Shown piece by piece: positions 22,365 through 35,077 of a stretch of DNA of 64,000 bases. Made by a program: the position numbers and the translations under genes. Source of the DNA: Rhynchopus euleeides (lineage: Eukaryota > Euglenozoa > Diplonemea > Diplonemida > Diplonemidae); NCBI GenBank assembly GCA_963210315.1, contig OY723247.1, positions 1,736,001 to 1,800,000 on the forward strand, in the 5' to 3' direction. Each line of letters begins with the position of its first letter. Positions within the stretch are counted from its first letter, which is position 1. The notes under the pieces were generated by a model, which was not told the DNA's origin, did not search any database, and saw only the letters and a list, made by a program, of their open reading frames with translations.

Positions 22365-22640
22365 GATTTCAGGGCGGACAGGGCGGACATGCCCGGACCC
22401 GGAAATCCGGGTGTCCGGATGTCCGGGTCCAATTTTGACCCCCCCCCCCCCCCCGGACATTTCCCGAATTTCCCGCCCGGACATGTCAGCCCGGACATCC
22501 GGACATCCAGAAATGTCCGCCCCGGACAGGGCGGACATGTCCGGGCGGACATTTTCTGGTGTCCGGATGTCCGGGCGGACATGTCCGGACCCGGAAATTC
22601 GGGAAATCCAATTTTGACCCCCCCCCGGACATGTCCGGCC
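22365..22640. repeat. GGACATGTCC palindrome cluster
   Basis: Dense overlapping copies of CCGGACATGTCCGG, TCCGGATGTCCGG and GGGCGGACATG, with a C-run at ~22440-22454. It is non-coding, able to fold extensively, and possibly a minisatellite. Confidence 0.8.
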
Positions 22641-22744
22641 AGGACCTCAATAGTTTGATTTTTGGTCCAGAAAATAGTTTGAAAATTTTTGAAATCTGGG
22701 TGCCCAAATTTTTTGCTCCTAAGACCGGCGATTTGTAGGGGGAC

Positions 22745-23125
22745 CCTTTCGAATTTTTTTTTGGGGAAGGGTAAATTGAACGTTTTTGGCCAAATGAAGC
22801 CACTGCGACCATTCCCGGGCCTCGGAAATCAGATTTTGGCCCCTCAAATGCGGTGCCGGTCCGGACAAAAAACCGAAAAAATCGTGAAAAATGGCCCATT
22901 TTCCCCAGCCAAAAATGGGCCAAAAATGCCCCCGGACACCCCCAGAGACATGTCCTAATCCGGGGTGCCAGTCGGCTTTCGAATTTTTTTTCGAGGAGAG
23001 GTCAATTGAACGTTTTTGGACATCTGAGGCCACTGCGACCATTCCCAGGCCTCGGAAATGAGATTTTTGGCCCTCAAATGGGGTACCGGTCCCCACGAAA
23101 TTCCGAAAAAATCATGAAAATCGAA
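22745..23125. repeat. two diverged ~230-bp tandem units
   Basis: The units start at GAATTTTTTTT near 22752 and 22981 and share TTGAACGTTTTTGG, GCCACTGCGACCATTCCC and GGCCTCGGAAAT. A shorter echo (GGGGGACCTTTTCGAATTTT) occurs near 23660. No gene is recognised. Confidence 0.75.
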
Positions 23126-25366
23126 AGGTCCCACGCACCAAATTCTGCCCAAAAATCGTCAAAAATGGACATGTCATATGCAGCAATGGGGCACCAATCA
23201 CTCCCCAAATTTTGCTCAATGATTCCACGGCAAGCCAGATTTTCTGATCAATTAGTTTGTTTGAGCATGTTCCTGGCCCTTGTTTGGAAAGTAGATGACC
23301 CCTGGCTGGAGAGGACGGTTGTGCTTGACCGGACGGAGAGAGAACCTTCTCCATAACCACCTCCACTCCACAATGCCACAAGTGGCAGGAAGGCCGGGTG
23401 TTACAGGCCTCAACCAGGGTTCCAAGGCTCTCCACTTCCTGGCTGCGTCAGGGATCACCGGGTACAGCGAGCAGGATTCCCTGTCCTGACACCCCAGCAT
23501 GTGCCACCGGAAGAACCCGAAACAGCAGCCCCCCCCTCATGGGGGTTGCAAGAGGCACGGAAATCGTTCAAATCGGACCAAGTCCGAAAATTCGGCAATT
23601 TCTTGGGTACAAATTGCGGTCCGAAATTTTCCGATTTTTTGAAAAAAGGCTAATTCTGTAAGGGGGACCTTTTCGAATTTTTTTTTTCGGGCACTTTTTC
23701 CACAAGGAAATGTCCGCCCTGTCCGCTACTGTCCACTACCGATTTCAAGGATCCTCCATCGTGGTCAAAACCCATGATGGAATCTAGGGGGATGGCAGGT
23801 GCTCTGTTGGCGACAGGATCCAGGTTGGGCACGGCCCTTGTTGTGTTACTGCGGCATGGGGTCGGCTGCCACGGCCTCGATTTTTGTCACCACAGATCAC
23901 CACCCATCGCGCCGCGTCAACAGTTTGTGTTCTGCGGACACCGCGCATCTGTCGCCTCGTTGCATCCCTGGCAAATCCGGGTGTTTGCACGACCGGCTGA
24001 CAATGCGTGCGGGAAGCGTTTTGTCCGGCACCCCCTTTCCACTGCAGTTGATCCACCCCAGTTCGTCATCCGCTTTCCGCCTCTGCCGACAGCAAAGCCA
24101 CCGGTGCCCCCCTCCCCCCCCCCCCCACCGGGGTTTCCCACCTTTATGGAATAGCTATTCTACCGTTGCTAAGGTGACCTATCTCCCAAGTTGGAACGGT
24201 CACCATCCCCCACCGTTGCAGCCTCTCGGTAACACCTCTGGAATCAAGCACAGGCTTGTCCTGACGGTGGTCCCTTCTTTTGGGCCCCGAGTTGTCTCGT
24301 GACGGGGCTCCGGGACAGTGGCTTGCATCCCTTGCTGAGCACATACTATAGGGATGTGCGGTCATTCGTATTTCCCCCCCCTCCCCCCTTAGGGTGTTCT
24401 CGCGGTTCTACGGATGCCCTCGGGGTATTTATCCCTTCAGATTTTGCACCACACACAGTCAAAGCAGTTTCATTCAAGGGCACAGGCCTGCCGATATCCC
24501 CGCCACAACACAAAAGGGACCCACTCTCATCACTGTTCACTGCTGTCACGGGATCCCGTTGTGTGCACAGAATGTGGGCGAGCTGCGAATTTCTCGCGCT
24601 CCACAATCAGGGTGGACCAGGGTGCCTGAAGGCCCTTCCCCTATTGCCCTGAATGGTGAGGTCGCTTGGCACTCGATAGCGGCACATCAGCAAGAGTAAA
24701 GGTACCCGATGTGGCAGAGGGTTCAGTGTGTTGTCATGACCGCTGTCCCTTCACGCCATCTTATTGGGTGTCGATTCTGTCTGAATGTCTCGCTGAAGTG
24801 GCTTCACCGAACCAGCCTGTTCCTTCTAGGCGGTGCCTTTTGGATGGAGGAACCGGCGCGCACGGCTACACACTCACGCACCACCCAACATCACAAACGA
24901 GGGATGGTGGGTCACATCACCGGCCCCACCACTCCCACTCTCGCCTTTTCAACAAGCGGATCACTTTCTCTGCTCCACGGGATACGGCATGGGCGCAGTC
25001 CAACTGTGCCTTCTGCGCTTCTCTACATCCTCACCCTCCCACTTGTTCATGATGCTGTGTACAGTGTGGTGGACGACAGGGCTGGCCTTGACCCCTCACG
25101 CCGGCCCGTGGTATTTGGAACTGAAACCCCACTGGTCACATGGCTTGGACATGCTGCGGCATCTTGCCAAGAAGTCAAAATAGTTAGTACATCGCCTTTG
25201 TTGTGCACGCCATCATCTTTATCTCGTACGTCAGGCTGGTGGTCGACGAGATATCAGTAGAAATATGAGGGCGTCAAAGGGACTGAACTAGTCTGTACAG
25301 TGGCCTATCTCGTACAGTGCTTGTGTCTGTCGATCAAGAAACAACCGCCAGCCGAAAAAAATCAGT
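23126..25366. other. intergenic, no gene recognised
   Basis: Mixed-composition sequence with many short open frames on both strands, none with a recognisable domain or consistent codon use. A long C-run lies near 24113-24127. Confidence 0.45.
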
Positions 25367-25371
25367 ATTGC

Positions 25372-25851
25372 TGGGGTAATCAGGCTGGGGAAAAAAACAA
25401 CAAATCACAACAAATCACACCCGATCACAACAGATCACAACAAATCACAAGGCAAATGTTGTGATTTGTTGTGATTTTTTGCGACTAGGTGTGACGTGGT
25501 GTGATTTGTTGTGACCAGTTGTGACGACTTGTGACCCTTTTGTGATGAGTTGTGATGAGGTGTGATCTGTTGTGATCTGTTGTGATCGCGATCCAAAATT
25601 TTAAATTTTTGAAATTTTGGATCGCGATCACAACAGATCACAACAGATCACAACAGATCACACCTCATCACAACTCATCACAACTCATCACAAAAGGGTC
25701 ACAAGTCGTCACAACTGGTCGCAACAAATCACAACTGGCCACAACAAATCGCAACAAATCACAACAAATCACAACATTTGGCGTTGTGATTTGTTGTGAT
25801 CGGGTGTGATTCGTTGTGATTTGTTGTTTTTCCCCCAGCCTGATTACCCCA
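25372..25851. mobile_element. 480-bp foldback element with 5-bp target duplication
   Basis: The ends are TGGGGTAATCAGGCTGGGG (25372 on) and its reverse complement ending at 25851, flanked by ATTGC at 25367-25371 and 25852-25856. Nearly the whole element is one giant inverted repeat around a centre of ATTTTGGATCGCGATC-type sequence at about 25586-25630. The arms are made of ACAACAAATCACAAC and ACAGATCACA words, and each arm holds a smaller nested inverted repeat. No coding capacity. Confidence 0.9.
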
Positions 25852-25856
25852 ATTGC

Positions 25857-28800
25857 GTCCAGTAAAAATGCTCCCAGCCTTGCGTTCGTACATGAGCCTA
25901 GGTTGAGGATGGATTTTTATCGGTTGGCCAGTCGCCCCGTGTCAAATCCACGCCCCGGCCCCCGGGCCACTCATGGCAACCATGTCCGGAGGGGGTGATT
26001 TTTGCCAACGTGAGCCGGGTTTTTTTGCTGTTCAAAAAAATTGCTGGATTATATTTTTTTTCCGGAAACCCCCCCCCGGCCAGATTTTCTCTCCAAACAG
26101 CAATAGCATTATCAAGCCAATCCTCACCGCACACCCACCCTACGCGCCACCCCATCCCACCCCATCCACCCCCGAAGTCGCCTGGACTGTCATGATTCAT
26201 TGTGCCCGAACGTGCCGCAGGGCCAGTCCGCGATGCGTTGGTTCACACTGATATTCCCCTTTCGGGCGACAATAAGATGCTTGGCGGGATCTCCTCTCGG
26301 ATGAGTGGGTGTCAGATTGCAGTTGTACACTTTCTCGGGCTTCAGCCTGAACAACGGGGCCTTGCAGGCCTCGAGGGCTCTATAAGCCTGAAGACCAATG
26401 TCCATTATGCATCTGCTCACTCGCCTTGGGTGTGCCCGCCATCAATCCACTCCCCCCCCCCCTCCATCTGATTCAATGTGCGTTCTGCACTTCTATCTCG
26501 GGCCAGTATATTTAGGTTGATTCTGTTGGCGGTTACCTATGTAACCCCTCCCCCTTTTTCTTGCTATTGCTACCCCCCCACCCCCACCCTGTTCTTTTTA
26601 CTCTTTTCCACCCCCCCCCCCCCCCCTTCCCCCCTGTTTTGACAGGTGCCCGTCTCGACCCCCCCCCCTCCAGGGTGAGTTGCCGTCGTTTTTCTTGCAA
26701 CAGCATGTCACTGTTCCATGTCGTGCCACCCGGCCCTTCATGGCAGAGTCACCCTAGAGCCGTCTGAGCCTATCAAAAGCGCTCAATCGTTCAAGGAAAC
26801 TGGAAATGTGTTTCGCATGTCGGGGTGGGGACAGTATCTCCCGACATGTGGCCCCCTGTGGCCTGAGGATGTATTATGTGAGCGTCGTGACCCCCATCCT
26901 GCTTGCGGGATAAGTGCACATCACTGCCTGGTCGTCCTGCCCGGGCAGTTGATCGCCGACACCAATAAATATCAATTTCGTTCAAAAAGGGTTCGCTGTA
27001 CCGCGGCTGGTCCCGACCGCCGGCACAAAAAAGTTGCCGGTGGTCCCCCAGGCTTTTCACCTGCTGGGCCCCCGAAGGGCCGTGCGCTTGGATTCTGCCT
27101 TTTCATCAATCCTCCAACTCGTTTCAACAACCATCGGCTTCGCTATGCGGGGCTGCCACCGCTGAGAAAAGAAACAGCCCAAGATCCAAACACCCCCGGA
27201 CTCAGGTCACTTCACATAAATAGGGGGGCAGTCACACTCTCAATCTGTGACTGCCACCTGTTTTGTGAGCGTGCTCACTTCACTGCATTTCTGATCAGAG
27301 AGACCGCCTCGAGACTATGCAACGCCACCCTGCCTGAAGGGGCGGTGGCCACATGGGGCATAACGAAATGAGGCACTACGATCTGCACCTTGGATTGTCA
27401 CGCACACAGGGCAAACGAGGCGGGGCTCGGTCGTCTTCCAACACTCGGATCCCCACCTGGAAAGAGACAGGCCATGTCCAGCATGGCAGCAATCCCCTTG
27501 CAGCTTGTCTCAGCAGCCCCCCTCCGTGTTCGCTGCATGCATGCATTGCTGTACCGCGCTCAGTATGACGGGACCCCACCCCTCCCCAGTGTAGGGTGGG
27601 GTGGGCAGGGGGTCTTCGCCTGAGAATTGCAGAAAAAGTGGGGCCTTCTCGCAAGGTAGGTGTCACGCCGCAGCAGTTTGACAGCGAATGATCCCACGTA
27701 GAGGGCGCCGCGGGATGGGCCACAATAGGCCTGATGTGCCGAGCTCCCCCGGATGATTCCCGCTCGTAGGGGGTAACAGTCGGGGTTCCTTTTTTATGTC
27801 AAAAACCTTACAACAGTCTCTCATGCACCAAGAGCGGAGGAGGGTAGTTTTTTATATGCGTTCCAACGAAACAACTTAGCAGGCGCGGGGGGAGGGAGGT
27901 CTGTTGGTTTGGTTGTCACGTTATTTTGTTTTGCCGTCACTTTGCTATCCCAAGCGGGGGGACACACACGCGCGCACACAACACACAATACAGAGAGAGA
28001 GAAGTTTTCTAAATTTTTTTGCACGACCCTCCTCCACGACCCATGGCATTCCACCCCACCCCACCCCTCCCCACACCCTCTCCCCCTTCCCTGTTGCAGA
28101 CCATCCTCCCTCCCATCCCCTCCCCCATCCCCTCCCCATAAACCTGCCGGGTCAACAAGCTTTCTTGTTGCCCGCCTCTCAGTATATTGTTGCCTTCACC
28201 GCTATGCACACGGGCTCGGCATTCAGATAACGATGGCCGTCAAGTCGTATGGTGTCCTCGAAACGGAGGGGGGCGCGTCGGTTAGTCTTGTTTGCTGAAC
28301 CCAGTTTTGCCGTAACAAGGTGATTTTTACGCCGTTCGGTTATTCTCACGCCGCGACTAAAGAACAGCGAGCAAAAAAGTGTTCAAACGTTGCGCCTTGT
28401 GAGAGGTTGGGGTCGGAGGGGGACTAGCGAGCGTCAGAGGGATGTACCACCACCAATATAGTTGGGGGCACTCGGTTGGTAGGTCAAGGTCAGGTGGCGG
28501 TGCCAATGCTTCGAGTGATCCCAGAGGGGGGTTGGTGTTGTTGTTGTTGTGTTATGTTCGCACACAACTTTGCAGCACACAGCTTTCCGCACCTTTGCCT
28601 CCAGACAGAGTCGGAATAGAAGGGGCCTGTACAAAGCCATGTGGAGCTGAGAGTTGAAAGTTTTGCGCAAACACATACACAGGCACCTCCCCCCATCATG
28701 AGATCTCGGGCAACCGAGCAGGCGTTGCCAAGGAACACAGAACCAGAAGATCCATTCGCCAATGATGTGTGGTGTCATACAAGCATCCCATGAGCAGCTC

Positions 28801-31040
28801 CTGAAATGTTTCTCATGAAAATCTCCTTCGGTGTACCAGCAACAGAAAATATACCTTCGGAGACCTTTCGCCGAGTTTTTTTTTCTCCGGAACCGGAGAG
28901 AAGGCATCCCCTTTGTTGAACGTTCACAAAAATACCTGTGCGTGATGGAGACTGTGCCTCAGAACAACCCGTTTATTGTGTGTTTATTTGTTCTGCACCC
29001 CCCGATGCACAGACCATCCCAGAGATCTTGACTTTGCCTTGTGCTTCTCCAACAGAACCCTCGCTGCATGAGCACCCATGTCAAAGTTAATCTGCCCGCC
29101 TTGTCCTGTCTCTTCTATCTGCACCCTCGAGGCAGGGCGGGTCCCTGTCGTCAGAATGGATCTTACTACATCCGTTGATGTGTGTTATGTCGTCCAATGC
29201 TGAGGGGGGGGGGGCAGGAAAACTGGTGCACAAAAAACCGGCGATTGTAGTTGAAGATTTCCTGCCGCACACCAAGGATAGGTTCCCCACGTATGGCTTT
29301 GCAAAAGTGGTTGGCATGATTCCAATGAAATGGTGTGTGTGCAGCAGTGGCCCCACTTCTGCGTGTCTTGAGAACCTATACCCCGCCATCCGGCGTTGTG
29401 TGGAACCGTCCTTGGTGTGTCTGGGCACAGTTTTGTAGAAATGCCTGTTGGAAACACCCCCGCTAGGCACACAAGCTATTCTACGCCCACGCACACCCTC
29501 GGGTGAGTCAGAAGGGCGGCCCTGTGGTGACGAGGGGGCTGGTCAGACATTGCGTCTTTGCTTTTCCACGTTTCCGCGTCGGTACAACGGCGATGCGAGA
29601 AATCAACCCGTTCTACTCTTGCACTTTGCGGCAATATTTTTTGTTGCAACGAACACCTCTTGTGTAGATAGCACATCACGCAATCCTTCGGCATTCAGAC
29701 AGTGTGTCCAGACAGTTAGAAAGATGAAGTATACCTGCGTGATTTTCCCCCGTTTCATATGACGGCCTTTCCTCCGCTGCTGCTGCAAGGTTTCCTTCAG
29801 GCATATGTGCCAGATGCGAACCTTCTCTTTTGGCCCCTGGTCAGAAAATTTCCAGTTGAAGATAGGTGTATTGTGCAAGTCACAGGCGAGAGTGTGCAGG
29901 AGAAGCCCACCAAGCAACCGCGAGCCCGATGATAGCTTGCAGTCCTTCGATGCAAGCTTGATTAAAGGTGGCGTGTGTGGCCTCCGTCAAGCAACTCTTC
30001 TGAACAAGAAACTTGGAAAGGAACTTCACCCTTCATCGGTTCCCAGAGTTTTAGGCATACATCAAACCATTAGGGCATCCCCGTTAGTGTTTTGATCGTT
30101 GCTGGCGATCCTCGGAACAGCGACTTTCCAGACCTTGAAACGGGCTTTTTCAGAAACACGTCTTATCAAAAAAAATCATGGGCTAGGCAGGAGGCTATCA
30201 GGGGGGAGCAAGTCATTCAATTCGTTTCACACAAAAAAAATTCCCCAATGTGCAAAGCTGTGGTTCAAGGGGTGGCCTCGTTCGGGTCTGATAAATAACG
30301 CCGGTACTCCCTCCGTTAGTTCGCCCAGAGGCAGGCCTTGCTATCGCATGTGCGGCACAACTCCCACCCCCCCCACTCCCTACCCCCTCTTCTAACTTCT
30401 CGCTAGCCGCGCCGCTTACATCATCGGTGGTGGGGTGCAATGCAACGACAGGAGGTTTTATCCGCAGAAAAAAATACCCCCCTTGCATTGCACCGACCTG
30501 GCCTGTCGGGCCCCGTCGAGAACACCATTTATCTTGTGATTTCGTCGGCACCAAAAGGAACCCCCACTCCCACTCTCCCACCCCCTTTCTCCCCCCCCAC
30601 ACACACACACAGTGTTTTCCCGATGATGAAAACCGTGATGAATTCATCATTTTTTCATTTTTTCCGAAAATTGGCTTGATGAACTCATCATAACAGGGAT
30701 TTTCCTTAGGAAAAAATTCTGGGAGCTCCGAGGGTCTTCAGGGGCACTTTTTCTGATGAAGGACAGTTTTTTCATCACGCACAGAACAACCCCCCTCCCT
30801 AACAGGCGCCACCCCCACAGGGTGCTGCTATTAGATGCAGAAAAAGCTCTCTCAGTTTTTGGTGGTGGAAGGGGGGCAAATGCGAAGAACTGACTGCGAC
30901 ACCTTCTTAAAAGAGAAGAGCGAACTGGAGCGCCAGGCCTCGCACAGTGGCATCAAGCAGGCGGTGTATTTCCTCCGACCAGCAGTGCCTGCACATAGGA
31001 CCCTGTGGTCAACATTTACATGCCATGGATGGCCTGCCAA
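25857..31040. other. 5-kb intergenic region, no gene recognised
   Basis: Scanned on both strands. Open frames are short, with no domain, signal peptide or consistent splice structure that I can support. C-rich tracts occur near 26610-26628 and 28060-28140, and a short GTTGTT tract near 28535. A partial open frame at 29175-29438 has no recognised relatives. Confidence 0.45.
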
Positions 31041-31048
31041 CCGCAACA

Positions 31049-31105
31049 GATGTTCACTACCGTGGCCTCCGGCGGCTGGGGGGCTCCGCCCCCCAGACCC
31101 CCGAT
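31049..31105 (+). repeat. isolated GC-hairpin repeat (GTGGCCTCCGGCGGCTGG unit)
   Basis: A single copy of the ~55-bp unit found twice in most copies of the MULE-like family. It contains the perfect hairpin CTGGGGGGCTCCGCCCCCCAG. It stands alone here, without the rest of the element. Confidence 0.8.
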
Positions 31106-31982
31106 GGATTTTCAGGAAACCACTGCGCATACTTACAAAATCAGCGCGTGAAATTTTTTTCACCCCCCCCCAAAAAATGTACCTCATCATGAGCCCCGTT
31201 TTTTTCTTGATGATCGGGAAAACACTGCACACACAACCAAAAAGGGGCTTTTTTTTTCAACGTGGCAGCGCGAGCTATGCCAGTTTTGCTTGGGCTCACG
31301 GAGATCGGGGGGTCCGAAATCGGCGTCAAAAAAAATAAACGAAAAAAAAATGTCCCCCTCCGTTTTGCTTCTGGGGGGTCACAAAGGAATATCCTTATTG
31401 TTCACCTTGGCAAAGACCGGGGGGAGGGGTGTCGCTTTTCTTGCGGGCCTTTCCCCCGGTTAATCCCTTTGTGATGCCTTTGTCTCCCATCTTGATGTTT
31501 TATCTACTGCTGCTGGTTCAAAACCCCTCCTCCCGTTGTTCTTGCTTATTCCTTTTTTTTTTGCTTGTGTACGGCAAGGTTCTTCCTTCGTGCGGTACAG
31601 CAGGAACACGCCATGCACATGCTCCAGAAAAATCTAAGTGGCGTTGAATGCCCTCCGTCCTTCAGGAGGTGGCACCTTCCTTGGAGTATTTCCTGCTGAA
31701 TATCTTGCGCAGTGCGTTGGAAACAAAAGCAAAATACTCCGAGGATGGCCAGTAGTAGCCTCAACACAGGATTTGCCTTCTGAAAGACGTATCGCGTTCG
31801 ATGTTTGTTGCTGTTATTTTTTTTGCCATTCGTCTCATGCATGGCTCAGTCCACTCGGGCCTCTAGCACACCACCACGTTGCCCCACCCGCTTCAAACCC
31901 AGGTGGGGAGCGATCCGTGTCGGTGCTGCACTAGCTTCCTTCTTCCCTGATTTTGTGTTTTATTTCTTTCAGGGGGTGAGGG

Positions 31983-32651
31983 CAGGTGTATTTCTAGTGG
32001 GGGATGAGGATGAGTCTTTTTGGCATCCGCCCTTTTTCCGGTTTTTTTCCAGCCAAAACCAGGTTTTTTTTCCAGCAAAAAGCCGGTTTTTTTCCAGCAA
32101 AAATCTGGTTTTTTTTCCAGCCAAGAGCCAGACGTTCACTACCGTGGCCTCCGGCGGCTGAGGGGCTCCGCCCCCCAGACCCCCCTGTGGCAGATATCTC
32201 GTACCCAAGTCCTTCGATTCCCATCAGGTCAGGAATCCAACAGCTCCGGTAGTCTCAGGAGGACGCAGCCAACTCACACAGAATCTGTACGCCCACAATG
32301 AACAGATGTTCACTACCGTGGCCTCCGGCGGCTGGGGGGCTCCGCCCCCCAGACCCCCCGTGGAGCGTGTGTTTGCCCGTCTAGTAACCGCAGCAAGTCC
32401 TTGGGCTGTTTCAGCTGGCATATCGGGGGGTATCGTCGGAATAACGGTCCCGAAAGCCGTTTTTTTTTGGGGTTTTCCTCCAGCACCCGAGGATGGCGCG
32501 AGCGGGAGGAACCGTGGAAGGAACCCATTTGGTACAAGACCAAGGGCCCCACACTGGGGAGGAGGGACATTGGGTACCATTTTTTGCTGGAAAAAAGCGG
32601 GGATGAATTGGGGATTTTTGGCTGGGAAGACCGGGGATTAAAAACACACCT
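31983..32651 (+). mobile_element. diverged relative of the MULE-like family with 9-bp target duplication
   Basis: The interior (about 32130-32560) matches the interior of the four main copies: two GC-hairpin units, the GATTCCCATCAGGTCAGG segment and the CATATC...GGTCCCGAAAGCC segment. The ends differ: the left starts CAGGTGTATTTCTA, and the right ends with the complement of CAGGTGTGTTTTTA. GGGTGAGGG is present at 31974-31982 and 32652-32660, a perfect 9-bp duplication if the right end is placed one base in. Subterminal TTTTTTCCAGCAAAAA words face inward from both ends. No transposase gene. Confidence 0.65.
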
Positions 32652-32660
32652 GGGTGAGGG

Positions 32661-33910
32661 GTGAGGGCGGGGTGGATGGGGAGTAACGCGGCTAAAAACC
32701 ATGGGATTTTTCGACCGGGGGGCGAAGAGAAAATTGGTGGGGTGTTTTTTTTTCTTTGAATTGGGGTACGGCACCAGGTGCGCCCTGTTCAGACACCACT
32801 GTTGCTCTCCGCGATCTCGCTTTCCCTTCCCGAAGGGTTTTCTGAGAATTCTTCCTGAAATTCCCGAACCGTTAGGCGCCCTTCCCAACGGGAGGGTGGG
32901 CTGGCGAGACGAGTCCTCCACCCTGATGTGCACATAGGTGAGCCCTCCAGCATTGCTCCAGTGGGTTGTCACACGCTGGCACGGGTGTGCGCGCTCTTCT
33001 CCTGGCCCACCCACCCGCCCCCCCTCCCCCCTTCCCCCTCCTCTCCCGTGTCTGATGCCAACGAATGTCCTGCAGTTTGTGTCGCCAGACAAGGCCTGTC
33101 TGGCTGGGAACACCCAAGTCTTCTTTACCACCTCACAAGAGGGGCCATCCCTGCGTCAAAAGTGTCAAGACAGATGGGGGGGGAGGTGTGAGGACGAACA
33201 ACGTTCAAATCGTTCACCACGAGCCCTCTCTTCTTGACAGACATTGATGGAGAGAGATCCGCCCAAGAAGCGTCCCGAAACAGACACAACACTCTGCGTG
33301 CTACGTGCTGGCACAGAACGGGAGGTGTTTCTCTTCGTGTTTTGCCCCCGGCAAGCTTGCTTGTTATTTGCGAAGAACTCAGCAGAGGGGGGGGGGGGCG
33401 GGTGAGTGGAGGCGGTTATATTTCGGCAGTATCGAAGCAAAGGCCAGAACCAGGAGGACCCCCAAAAAAAACAATGCCCCCTGCCACTTTTCATGCAGTC
33501 AGGCAAAAAGCGCTGCCACCGCTTGCCGCCACCGCCTCCCCCCCTCTCCCCTCCCCGCTCGTATGCACAGAACAGAACCCAGGACTTCTTTTTCCCCAAC
33601 CTCCCAGCCCGCATTGGTTTTTCCCGCGAGTGAGGAGACAGCAAAAAGGGGGGGCCGGTTTCGCCCTGTGTTGTTTACACAAATCATTCGCACGCGCTGT
33701 GCTGTGGCGTGTACGAAACTTTAGTTCGGGGTAAAATGTGCCGTAATACCGGTATGCATGAAAGGTTAAACGGAGCTCAGCCTCACTGTAACGTCGTGAT
33801 GCACGCGTTGTGCTGTGTGGTGTGGACGGCAGAGGGGGCGCAAGACCCTTGATGCGACTCTGAGCTGCAAACAGACGTGAGTGACCCCCCCTCCCCGCCA
33901 ACAAGACCGA
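32661..33910. other. intergenic, no gene recognised
   Basis: C/G-rich stretches and short frames without domains. Nothing further could be supported. Confidence 0.45.
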
Positions 33911-33919
33911 GAGCCATGG

Positions 33920-34783
33920 CAGGCCTGTCGCTAACTTTTCGATTTTGGAGATTTGGTGGGTTGACGCTCCTGTTTTGGGGGGGGATCAGGGGGGGAAACA
34001 CTAGGGGTCAATTTTTCTCGCGCGCGCTTCGCGCGCGCTCGTGTTGTTGCCAAATTTTCCCATCGGTGGACCACTAGGTGGGCACGGTGTGAGGCGCTGG
34101 GTTCCTTCCGTGGTTCCTCTCCCGCTCGCGCCGTCGGGTGCCGGAGAAAACCAAAAAATGGCTTTCGGGACCATGATTTCGACGCTGCCCCCTGATATGT
34201 CACGGCCGTCAAAGCGCAAGGACTTGGTTACTAGACGGGCACGCGAGATGGGGGGTCTGGGGGGCAGGGCCCCCCAGCCGCCGGAGGCCACGGTAGTGAG
34301 CATCTGTTCATTGTGGGCGTACAGATTCTGTGTGAGTTGGCTGCGTCCTCCTGAGGCTACTGGAGTGGGTGGATTCCCTGACCTGATGGAAATCGAATGA
34401 CTTGAGTACGAGACATACGCCACAGGGGGGTCTGGGGGGCGGAGCCCCCCAGCCGCCGGAGGCCACGGTAGTGAGCATCTGTTCCTGCAAAACCATACTC
34501 TCTTCGACGTCGACCCAGTGAAAGTGGGTTGACGCTTGGTCGACGCTTGGTGAGCGTCGACCCAGTGTAACCGGGCCAACGCTAGGTTAGCGTCGACCCA
34601 GTGTAATAAATGGGTTGACGCTTGGTCCAGGCTTGAATGGCAACCCAGTTCCACTAGGTCGACGCTCCAAGCCTCGACCAAGCGTCAACCCAGTCCACTG
34701 GGTCGACGCTGGGTCGACGCTTTTTTATGGGGGGGGAAACCCAAAATCACTGGGTCGACGGTCGACGCTTAGCGACATGCCTG
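33920..34783 (-). mobile_element. MULE-like non-autonomous element, copy A
   Basis: 864 bp, flanked by GAGCCATGG at 33911-33919 and 34784-34792 (perfect 9 bp). Inverted relative to the other copies: the CAGGCATGTCGCTAAGCG end is at 34783. From that end it has a ~270-bp block of GCGTCGACCCAGTG palindromes, two GC-hairpin units ~175 bp apart, a unique middle, the GCGCGCGCTTCGCGCGCGC hairpin, and the terminal CAGGCCTGTCGCTAACTTTT. It lies ~295 bp upstream of the TBC/TLDc ATG. A G14 run (34805-34818) starts 21 bp beyond the end. Confidence 0.9.
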
Positions 34784-35077
34784 GAGCCATGGGGTGGGGC
34801 GGGTGGGGGGGGGGGGGGTCTCAGCAGCCTGCATCTCTTCCTCGAGAGAAACAAAATCACGGGGCGTGTTGGTGTTGCAGCAGATGTCGAGGTGCCCCCC
34901 CCCCCCCCTCCTCCACCCCCGCTCCCCCCCCTTTGTAGCATCGCACGATGCAGCCACCTGCATCATCTTTTTTTTTGCCCCGTGGCAGCGTTCGGCAACA
35001 CCCCCCTCCCCCTGTCCGTCTTTTCTCCCCGACCCACCCCACATTCCCCACCACCACCACCACCCCACCCCAGAGCA

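Noticed and set aside
25390..25830. CRISPR-like array of CACAACAAATC words
   Set aside because: The words are inverted about a centre, have no unique spacers, and the block has transposon ends and a target duplication.
34727..35077. N-terminal extension of the TBC/TLDc frame into MULE-like copy A and the C/G-rich leader
   Set aside because: The extension has no ATG that makes sense and would translate transposon and homopolymer sequence. The ATG at 35078 is preferred.
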